Positions 8,162 through 13,089 of a stretch of DNA of 15,186 bases are shown here, piece after piece. Location of the stretch: assembly GCA_937926025.1 (NCBI GenBank), contig CALANQ010000110.1:1-15186 (forward strand), in the 5' to 3' direction. The position numbers and the translations under genes were made by a program. Position 1 is the stretch's first letter; every line of letters starts with the position of its first letter. Below the pieces are notes generated by a model. It did not search any database and was not told where the DNA came from. It was given only the letters and a program-made list of their open reading frames with translations. The stretch comes from an uncultured Acidimicrobiales bacterium. Its GTDB lineage: Bacteria; Actinomycetota; Acidimicrobiia; Acidimicrobiales; Iamiaceae.

Positions 8162-8181
8162 AGTGTACGCATGCGTACACT
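8162..8181. promoter_or_regulatory. 20-bp perfect palindrome, antitoxin operator over the promoter
   Basis: AGTGTACGCATGCGTACACT is its own reverse complement over all 20 bases. On the minus strand its last six bases (TACACT, 8167-8162) form a -10 box ending 6 nt before the antitoxin GTG, with TCGGCA (8190-8185) as a weak -35 at 17 nt. A repressor bound here would cover the -10 box and spacer. The site lies between vapBC and the divergent acyl-CoA dehydrogenase gene and could influence both. Confidence 0.75.
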
Positions 8182-8254
8182 GTCTGCCGAGCAGAGAGGC
8201 GGGCGGGTGCGGCACGATCTCGGGACCTGATCACCCAGCACCAAGGGGACCACC

Positions 8255-9370
8255 GTGAACTTCGCGTTCAACGAGGAGCAGGAAGAGCTCCGCAAGACCG
8301 TCCGGGCCTTCCTCGAGGCCAAGTCGTCCGAAGCCGCCGTGCGCGAGCAGATGGACACCGAGGCCGGCTACGACGCCGCCGTCTGGCAGCAGATGGGCGA
8401 GCAGCTCGGCCTCCAGGGCCTGGTGATCCCCGAGGAGTTCGGCGGCTCGGGCTACGGCTACATCGAGCTCGTGGTCATCCTCGAGGAGATGGGCCGCTCG
8501 CTGCTGTGCGCCCCGTTCTTCTCGTCGGTGGTCCTCGCCGCCAACACGCTGATCCACTCCGGCGACGACCAGGCCAAGGCCGACCTGCTGCCCGGCATCG
8601 CCACCGGCGAGACCATCGCCCCCCCCGCGTTCACCGAGGAGAACGGCCGCTGGGACGAGGCCGGCATCACCGCCACGGCCACCGCCGACGGCGACACCTG
8701 GAAGATCAACGGCACGAAGATGTACGTGCTCGACGGCCACACCGCCTCGCTGCTGCTGGTCGCCGCCCGCACCGACGCCGGCGTGAGCCTGTTCGCCGTC
8801 GACGGCGACGGCGCCGGGGTGACCCGCACCCCGCTGGCCACCATGGACCAGACCCGCAAGCAGGCCAAGGTCGAGCTCAACGATGCCAGCGGTCGCCTCA
8901 TCGGCACCGACGGCGAGGGCTGGGCCGTCCTGGAGCGGGTGCTCGACCTCGCCGCGGTGGCCCTGGCCGCCGAGCAGGTCGGCGGCGCCCAGGCGTGCCT
9001 CGACATGGCCGTCCAGTACGCCAAGGACCGCGTGCAGTTCGGTCGCCCGATCGGCTCGTTCCAGGCCATCAAGCACAAGTGCGCCGACATGCTGCTCGAG
9101 GTCGAGTCGGCCAAGTCCGCCGCCTACTACGCCGGCTGGGCCGCTTCGGAGCTCAACGACGAGCTGCCCTCGGTGGCCTCGCTCGCCAAGGCCTACTGCT
9201 CGGAGGCGTACTTCCACGCGGCGGCTGAGAACATCCAGATCCACGGTGGCATCGGCTTCACCTGGGAGCACCCGGCCCACCTGTACTTCAAGCGGGCCAA
9301 GTCGTCGGAGCTCCTCTTCGGCGATCCCACCTACCACCGCGAGCTGCTCGCCCAGCGCATCGGCATCTGA
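8255..9370 (+). CDS. Acyl-CoA dehydrogenase (FadE-like)
   Basis: A 371-residue flavoprotein of the acyl-CoA dehydrogenase family, which introduces the alpha-beta double bond in acyl-CoA with FAD. GTG 8255 follows AAGGGGA by 5 nt. The N-terminal helical domain (about 1-115), the beta domain (about 118-215) and the C-terminal helical domain (about 220-371) are complete. FAD-contact segments RVQFGRPIGSFQ (259-270) and HGGIGFTWEH (330-339) are clear. The usual catalytic Glu is not seen in either classical place: the MCAD-type position aligns with Phe355 (ELLFGD) and the isovaleryl type with Ala233 (LDLA). In actinobacteria many such proteins work as heteromers in which only one partner carries the base; no partner is in this window. 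The substrate (fatty, steroid or branched acyl-CoA) is open. A strong hairpin follows. Confidence 0.9.
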   Translation: MNFAFNEEQEELRKTVRAFLEAKSSEAAVREQMDTEAGYDAAVWQQMGEQLGLQGLVIPEEFGGSGYGYIELVVILEEMGRSLLCAPFFSSVVLAANTLIHSGDDQAKADLLPGIATGETIAPPAFTEENGRWDEAGITATATADGDTWKINGTKMYVLDGHTASLLLVAARTDAGVSLFAVDGDGAGVTRTPLATMDQTRKQAKVELNDASGRLIGTDGEGWAVLERVLDLAAVALAAEQVGGAQACLDMAVQYAKDRVQFGRPIGSFQAIKHKCADMLLEVESAKSAAYYAGWAASELNDELPSVASLAKAYCSEAYFHAAAENIQIHGGIGFTWEHPAHLYFKRAKSSELLFGDPTYHRELLAQRIGI

Positions 9371-9403
9371 ATCCCTTGCCCCATCTCGGGGGCGTGCTCG
9401 GCT

Positions 9404-9437
9404 CGAACCCCTCCTCGCGGTCGCGGGGAGGGGTTCG
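9404..9437. terminator. Hairpin terminator after the acyl-CoA dehydrogenase gene
   Basis: CGAACCCCTCC (9404-9414) pairs perfectly with 9427-9437, and four inner pairs (9415-9418 with 9423-9426, one G-T) leave a GGTC loop, giving a 15-bp stem. It starts 34 bp after the stop codon. No T-tract follows. It is the only obvious element in the first part of the 175-bp gap 9371-9545. Confidence 0.75.
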
Positions 9438-9462
9438 TCGTCGGCGCGTCCTGACGGGGGCG

Positions 9463-9519
9463 TCACGAAGCCGTAATCTCGGGAGCCGCTTCGGGCGCCG
9501 GCCCGTCCCTTCACGAAGC
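9463..9519 (+). repeat. Direct repeat TCACGAAGC upstream of the glucosaminidase gene
   Basis: TCACGAAGC occurs at 9463-9471 and again at 9511-9519, 48 bp apart. Between them GTAATCT (9473-9479) may contain a -10 box, with CTGACG (9451-9456) 17 nt before TAATCT; both matches are weak. The repeat could mark a regulator site but may be chance. Confidence 0.25.
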
Positions 9520-9545
9520 TGACCGCCTTGCCGATAGCACCTGCG

Positions 9546-10922
9546 ATGCATCGAGATCCCGCCGTCGCCCCGCCGCTGCGCCGCGCCCGCCGTCGCGGCG
9601 CGGTCCTGGCCGTGGTCGCGACGGTGGTGGTCGGCCTGCTCGCCGCCCCGACCGCCGCCCAGTCCAACGACGACCTGGACAAGCCGAAGACCAAGGCGGA
9701 GCACGAGGCGGCGCTCGAGGCGCTGGAGAAGACCCTCGACCAGGCCCCCGAGGACCAGCCGCCGTCGCCCGACGATCCGTTCGAGGAGGTCGTGGAGACG
9801 CAGGCGAAGGCGGCCGAGCTGGCCGCCGCCCGGCTCGAGGCCACCAGCCGATCCGATGCCGCCAACGTCACCGCCCTGCAGGCCGCCGCCGAGCTGCAGC
9901 GGGCGCAGGACAAGGAGAAGGCGGCGATCGCGGTCCGCCAGGACGCCATCGCCGAGCTGTCCAAGGAGCGGCGGCGCCTGTCGGACCTCTCCGTGCGGGC
10001 CTACGTCACCGGCGGCGAGTCCAACGTCGACGACTACCGGGCCTACGTCGAGGGCGACACCTCGGACCCCACCGCCGGCCGCCAGATCATGTTCGACCAG
10101 GTGCTGGCCCGGCAGAAGGACGTCACCGAGCAGGCCAAGAAGGAGCTGGCCACCGCCCGCAAGAAGCTGCGGGAGGTCCGGGTCATCGTGGCCGCGGCCA
10201 AGGCCAAGGCCATCGAGCTGCTGGGCGAGGCGTCGCAGCGGACCCAGGAACGGGCCCAGGCCGAGCAGGCCCACCTCCAGGCGCAGGCCGACGCCGCTGC
10301 GGCCGACGCCACGCTGCGCTCCGCCGCCAGCCGCCCCATCCAGCCCGTGCCCGAGGGGGTCGCCCTCATCGGGATGCCCCGTCTCAACGCCGAGGACCTG
10401 GCTGGCTGGTTCGAGTCCGGGCCGTACAAGCCGCGCACCACCACGCCGATCATCGACTACGCCACCTGGTTCATCCAGGACGGTCGGGCCGAGGGCATCC
10501 GTGGCGACATCGCCTTCGCTCAGGCGGTGCTGGAGACGGGCGGCTTCGCCAACACCGACAGCGTCGTGGCCAACAACTTCTCGGGCATCGGCCACTACGA
10601 CAACGCCCCGCTCGGCTTCATCTTCCCCTCGCCCCGAGCCGGCGTGCGGGCGCAGATCCAGCTGCTGAAGGGCTACGCGGTCAAGAAGCCGGACTACGCC
10701 AACCCGCTGGTCGACAAGCGCCTCCGCGGCCCCGCCGGGTGCTGCCCGACCTGGGGCGACCTCACCACCGTGTGGGCCACCGATCCCACCTACGGGCCGA
10801 AGGTCATGCTGATCTACACGTCCATCGTGGAGTACGCCCTCCAGCGCCGGGCCAAGGGTGAGGGCTTCGACGACCCCTCGGTGGCTGCGATCGCCGCTGC
10901 CGAGGCTCCGCCGGCCGGGTAG
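9546..10922 (+). CDS. Exported coiled-coil protein with GH73-like glucosaminidase domain
   Basis: The 458-residue product (ATG 9546; an in-frame TTG at 9528 is possible, and neither has a clear ribosome-binding site) starts with an Arg-rich segment and a hydrophobic stretch (about 18-34), with probable signal peptidase cleavage after Ala38 (PTAAQ). Residues about 80-260 are Ala, Glu, Lys, Arg and Gln rich and should form long coiled coils, with a break near 150-175. Residues about 290-435 match the mannosyl-glycoprotein endo-beta-N-acetylglucosaminidase/FlgJ family: AQAVLETGGF with likely catalytic Glu330, then NNFSGIG and a conserved end segment. This architecture, coiled coil plus peptidoglycan hydrolase, resembles NlpC/P60 and EnvC-type cell-separation proteins, so a role in wall cutting during growth or division is likely. 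The coiled coil may keep the enzyme inactive until a partner binds. Outside the membrane. Confidence 0.85.
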   Translation: MHRDPAVAPPLRRARRRGAVLAVVATVVVGLLAAPTAAQSNDDLDKPKTKAEHEAALEALEKTLDQAPEDQPPSPDDPFEEVVETQAKAAELAAARLEATSRSDAANVTALQAAAELQRAQDKEKAAIAVRQDAIAELSKERRRLSDLSVRAYVTGGESNVDDYRAYVEGDTSDPTAGRQIMFDQVLARQKDVTEQAKKELATARKKLREVRVIVAAAKAKAIELLGEASQRTQERAQAEQAHLQAQADAAAADATLRSAASRPIQPVPEGVALIGMPRLNAEDLAGWFESGPYKPRTTTPIIDYATWFIQDGRAEGIRGDIAFAQAVLETGGFANTDSVVANNFSGIGHYDNAPLGFIFPSPRAGVRAQIQLLKGYAVKKPDYANPLVDKRLRGPAGCCPTWGDLTTVWATDPTYGPKVMLIYTSIVEYALQRRAKGEGFDDPSVAAIAAAEAPPAG

Positions 10923-10930
10923 GCCACGGC

Positions 10931-10936
10931 TACGGT
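10931..10936 (+). promoter_or_regulatory. Candidate -10 box, leaderless type
   Basis: TACGGT is followed by exactly 7 nt and the GTG at 10944, so transcription would begin on the start codon. There is no Shine-Dalgarno sequence. A -35 element is not evident. Confidence 0.4.
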
Positions 10937-10943
10937 CGCCTCC

Positions 10944-11390
10944 GTGCCCTGGATCTTCCTCATCGTCGGCCTCGTGCTCGTTGTCGTCATCGGCCTGGTC
11001 GTGCTCGGCCGGGAGACGGCGCGGCTGTCCGACGTCGGTCGCCCCGCGGTGTTCGACCTGACCGAGGCCGTCGACTTCATCGCCGACCGGCTCCCCCTGG
11101 AGACCCAGGCGCGCATCTCCCACGATGACGTCCGCTGGGTGCTGCTGGCCGACGCCGACCTGCTCGAGGACGCCACCGCCGAGGTGGCCGAGCCCGAAGA
11201 CGACGAGGACGACGACGAGGCGCTGGAGCCCCTCGTGGTGGACGAGGATGCGGCCGTCGCCCGGATCCTGGCCCTGGCCGACGACTCGGGGCGCGAGCTC
11301 GCCGACGAGGACATCGTGGCCGTCCTCGACGGCCGGTTCGCCTACCTCGAGGCCATCGGCGCCATCGGCCCGCAGGCCGACGAGGCGTAG
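10944..11390 (+). CDS. Small membrane-anchored acidic protein, unknown function
   Basis: I do not recognise a named family. The 148-residue product starts at GTG 10944, 21 bp after the glucosaminidase stop. Residues 4-21 form one strongly hydrophobic helix with almost no charged residues before it, so the protein is probably anchored with its C-terminal part in the cytoplasm or outside; the Arg and Glu right after the helix slightly favour the cytoplasm. A run of acidic residues lies at about 80-102 (EPEDDEDDDE). The flanking parts (about 28-76 and 103-145) look helical and may be two related acidic helical units: AVDFIADRL...ISHDDVRWVLLADADLLED and AVARILALADDSGRELADEDIVAVLDGRFAYLE. It could be co-transcribed with the glucosaminidase or read from its own leaderless promoter. 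Confidence 0.75.
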   Translation: MPWIFLIVGLVLVVVIGLVVLGRETARLSDVGRPAVFDLTEAVDFIADRLPLETQARISHDDVRWVLLADADLLEDATAEVAEPEDDEDDDEALEPLVVDEDAAVARILALADDSGRELADEDIVAVLDGRFAYLEAIGAIGPQADEA

Positions 11391-11414
11391 TTCCCGCGAT
11401 CGGGTGCGGTCGCG

Positions 11415-11420
11415 TACCGT
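11415..11420 (+). promoter_or_regulatory. Candidate -10 box, leaderless type
   Basis: TACCGT, inside the longer word CGTACCGTT (11413-11421), is followed by 7 nt and the ATG at 11428. The same 9-mer is found at 13033-13041 before the ATP-grasp gene. No ribosome-binding site is present. Confidence 0.45.
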
Positions 11421-11427
11421 TGGCCCC

Positions 11428-11637
11428 ATGTCGCGCCCTACCAAGTTCGAGCACTTCCAGTACGTCGGTGACAAGCGGACGCAGGTCGTGTACGACCTCG
11501 ACACCGCCCCGGCAGAGCTGATCGACGAGCTGATGGAGGCCGGCACCTACCTGGCGTTCGGGCCCGACACCCTCGTCGAAGCCCGCAACCGCGGCTACAA
11601 GCCCCACGCCACCGCCGTCGCGCCCGACGCCGAGTGA
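11428..11637 (+). CDS. Small protein of 69 residues, unknown function
   Basis: This short gene begins at ATG 11428 and ends with TGA at 11635-11637. The product is soluble and mixed in charge, with motifs FEHFQYVGDKRTQVVYDLDT (7-26) and a Gly-Tyr rich end (NRGYKPHATAV). Its real coding status is supported by the start placed 7 nt after TACCGT, the strong third-position GC bias, and the close fit between neighbours (37 bp before, 35 bp after). No signal peptide, membrane segment or Cys. I cannot assign a family or a role. It may be co-expressed with the alpha/beta hydrolase that follows. Confidence 0.72.
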   Translation: MSRPTKFEHFQYVGDKRTQVVYDLDTAPAELIDELMEAGTYLAFGPDTLVEARNRGYKPHATAVAPDAE

Positions 11638-11672
11638 CCGGCGGTCGCCGGCCCGGGTCGGGGCGCTGAGCC

Positions 11673-12425
11673 GTGGACCTCGAGGTCCGGTCCGGCGGCG
11701 CCCTGCTGGCCGCGTACATCGCCAACCCGCCGGTCGCCGACTCGTCGCCGCCGACGCTGGTCCTCTGCCACGGCTACCCGTCCTCCGCGCTCGGTGCCGC
11801 CGACACGAACCGCTCGTACCCGGAGCTGGCCGACCGCATCGCCAACGAGGGGTGGCGCGTCGTCACGTTCGCGTTCCGCGGCTGCGGCTCGTCCACCGGT
11901 GATTTCTCGCTGGGCGGCTGGCTGGAGGACGTGCTGGCGGTCATCGACGAGCTCCACGCCATGGGCGACACCCGCGGCGTGTGGCTCGCCGGTTTCGGGA
12001 CCGGCGGGGCCCTGTGCATCGCTGGCGCCGCCCGCCGGCCAGAGGTGTGCGGCGTGGCCGCACTGGGCGCGCCGGCGGACTTCCGCGACTGGGCGAGCCA
12101 CCCCCGTCGCCTCGTCCAGCACGCCCGAGACATCGGGGCCATCCACCACCCGGACTTCCCCCCGTCGATCGACGTGTGGGCCCGGGGCCTGCACGAGATC
12201 AAGCCCACGGATGCCGCCGGCGAGGTGGCGCCGCGGCCGCTGCTGGTGCTGCACGGGTCCGACGACGAATCGGTGCCGCTGTTCGACGCCCGGGTGCTGA
12301 GCGACGGCCACGGCGACGCCGAGCTGCGGATCATCAGCGGGGCTGCGCACGACCTCCGGAACGACCCGCGGGCGGTCGCGATCCTGCTCGGCTGGCTCGA
12401 CCGGGAGCGCCACCGTTCGCGGTGA
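11673..12425 (+). CDS. Alpha/beta-hydrolase-fold protein lacking the nucleophile Ser
   Basis: A 250-residue alpha/beta-hydrolase-fold protein from GTG 11673. Expected landmarks are present: the oxyanion segment LVLCHGYPSS (29-38), a nucleophile-elbow sequence at 106-112, an acid residue Asp197 or Asp198 in HGSDDESVP, and His226 in GAAHD. The elbow, however, reads GFGTG (107-111) in place of G-x-S-x-G: the nucleophile position is Gly109 (codon GGG). Ser in this family is most often TCN or AGY, so more than one base change or a sequencing error would be needed to restore it from TCN, or a change in the first and third base from AGC. The rest of the protein is intact, with no frameshift. It may be a binding or sensing protein instead of an enzyme. 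No signal peptide. The ribosome-binding site is weak, so it may be coupled to the small gene 35 bp upstream. Confidence 0.88.
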   Translation: MDLEVRSGGALLAAYIANPPVADSSPPTLVLCHGYPSSALGAADTNRSYPELADRIANEGWRVVTFAFRGCGSSTGDFSLGGWLEDVLAVIDELHAMGDTRGVWLAGFGTGGALCIAGAARRPEVCGVAALGAPADFRDWASHPRRLVQHARDIGAIHHPDFPPSIDVWARGLHEIKPTDAAGEVAPRPLLVLHGSDDESVPLFDARVLSDGHGDAELRIISGAAHDLRNDPRAVAILLGWLDRERHRSR

Positions 12426-12443
12426 CAGAGTCACGTCAGGCGC

Positions 12444-12455
12444 GAATCCGGATTC
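12444..12455. repeat. 12-bp perfect palindrome
   Basis: GAATCCGGATTC is perfectly self-complementary and lies in the 108-bp gap between the hydrolase and the membrane-protein gene, 43 bp upstream of a candidate -10 box. It could be a repressor or activator site. No matching copy was seen elsewhere in the window. Confidence 0.4.
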
Positions 12456-12458
12456 AAG

Positions 12459-12498
12459 GCGGCCGGAGGGGTGCCGATACTGTTGTCAGCGGCCGGAG
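12459..12498 (+). repeat. Direct repeat GCGGCCGGAG, 30 bp apart
   Basis: GCGGCCGGAG is found at 12459-12468 and 12489-12498, the second copy running straight into the TACCGT box at 12499. The 30-bp distance is close to three helical turns, so both copies face nearly the same side of the DNA. Regulatory role is inference. Confidence 0.35.
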
Positions 12499-12504
12499 TA
12501 CCGT
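12499..12504 (+). promoter_or_regulatory. Candidate -10 box of the membrane-protein gene
   Basis: TACCGT, in the word GTACCGT shared with the sites at 11414 and 13034, would start transcription near 12511 and leave a leader of about 23 nt with the GGAG site at 12525-12528. No clear -35 element. Confidence 0.35.
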
Positions 12505-12533
12505 CGGTCCCCACACCCCGACCTGGAGCACGC

Positions 12534-12995
12534 GTGACCGACATCCACGACCCCGTCGTCCTCGCTGATGACGACGAGTACCCCACCTGGTGGCAGGAGC
12601 TCCGCACGCTCGGGACCCTCGGCCAGATGTGGACCCTCACGGTGTTCGTGCTCTGCCTGGCCCGGGCCGTCGTGGGGTGGCCGATGCTCGACGACCACGG
12701 CATCAACCCGTGGTGGTTCCTCGTGCTCGACGTCGGCACGGCGCCCTTCTACGGCGTCGGCCAGGCCATGGGTGTGAAGCTCCTGCGCGACGAGACCCGC
12801 CCCCTCCGCCACGCCATGCCGTGGATCGGGATGGTCCTGGTGTCGTTCCTGGCGCCGTACCTGTACGTGCTGCGCTCGGCCGGTCAGCTGCCCCACTACG
12901 TCGTCTGGGGCGTGGTGCTCTGGATGGCGCTGTTCGGGGGCCTGACGGCCCGTCGCATGGCCCGTGACGTGCGCATGGAGGCGCTCCCGAGCTGA
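12534..12995 (+). CDS. Integral membrane protein with four predicted helices, unknown function
   Basis: The 153-residue product starts at GTG 12534, 5 nt after GGAG; the in-frame start at 12471 has no such site and lies upstream of the candidate promoter. After an acidic N-terminus with a Trp pair (DEYPTWWQEL, about 15-24) there are four hydrophobic segments: about 33-52 (LTVFVLCLARAVVGWP), 60-80 (WFLVLDVGTAPFYGVGQA), 94-113 (PWIGMVLVSFLAPYLYVL) and 119-138 (YVVWGVVLWMALFGGL). An Arg-rich tail follows (ARRMARDVRME), which suggests both ends are in the cytoplasm. Conserved-looking features are the DVGTAPFYG turn and the loop KLLRDETRPLR. I do not recognise the family and would not assign transport or enzyme activity. 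Confidence 0.82.
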   Translation: MTDIHDPVVLADDDEYPTWWQELRTLGTLGQMWTLTVFVLCLARAVVGWPMLDDHGINPWWFLVLDVGTAPFYGVGQAMGVKLLRDETRPLRHAMPWIGMVLVSFLAPYLYVLRSAGQLPHYVVWGVVLWMALFGGLTARRMARDVRMEALPS

Positions 12996-13034
12996 TCTCG
13001 GGAGCGGTCAGGAGCATTCCCGGTCCGGTTCACG

Positions 13035-13040
13035 TACCGT
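13035..13040 (+). promoter_or_regulatory. Candidate -10 box of the ATP-grasp operon
   Basis: TACCGT within CGTACCGTT (13033-13041), identical to the word before the gene at 11428. The expected transcript starts near 13047, giving a leader of about 43 nt before GTG 13090 with a weak AAGG site at 13076-13079. No clear -35 element; an imperfect 5-bp hairpin (12999-13003 with 13018-13022) just upstream is too weak to call a terminator. Confidence 0.4.
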
Positions 13041-13089
13041 TCATGGTGTCAACACCAACGGGAAACGGCACCTGACAAGGCTCGGCCAC

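Noticed and set aside
8159..8181. Plus-strand promoter for the acyl-CoA dehydrogenase using TACACT at 8176
   Set aside because: The only -35-like hexamer (TTGAGT at 8159) is just 11 nt upstream, too close for a normal promoter; the plus-strand box is simply the other half of the palindrome.
7857..8234. N-terminal extension of VapC giving a 260-residue protein
   Set aside because: The extension is the antitoxin gene read out of frame (Arg/Pro/His rich); the GTGA overlap gives the usual VapC length.
9395..9445. tRNA-like GGTTCGAGCC on the minus strand
   Set aside because: No T-stem pairs around the loop and no acceptor or anticodon arm can be drawn; the bases belong to the hairpin terminator at 9404-9437.
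9288..11546. 752-codon minus-strand open frame over the glucosaminidase and its neighbour
   Set aside because: It overlaps three supported plus-strand genes and has the low-complexity composition of a shadow frame.
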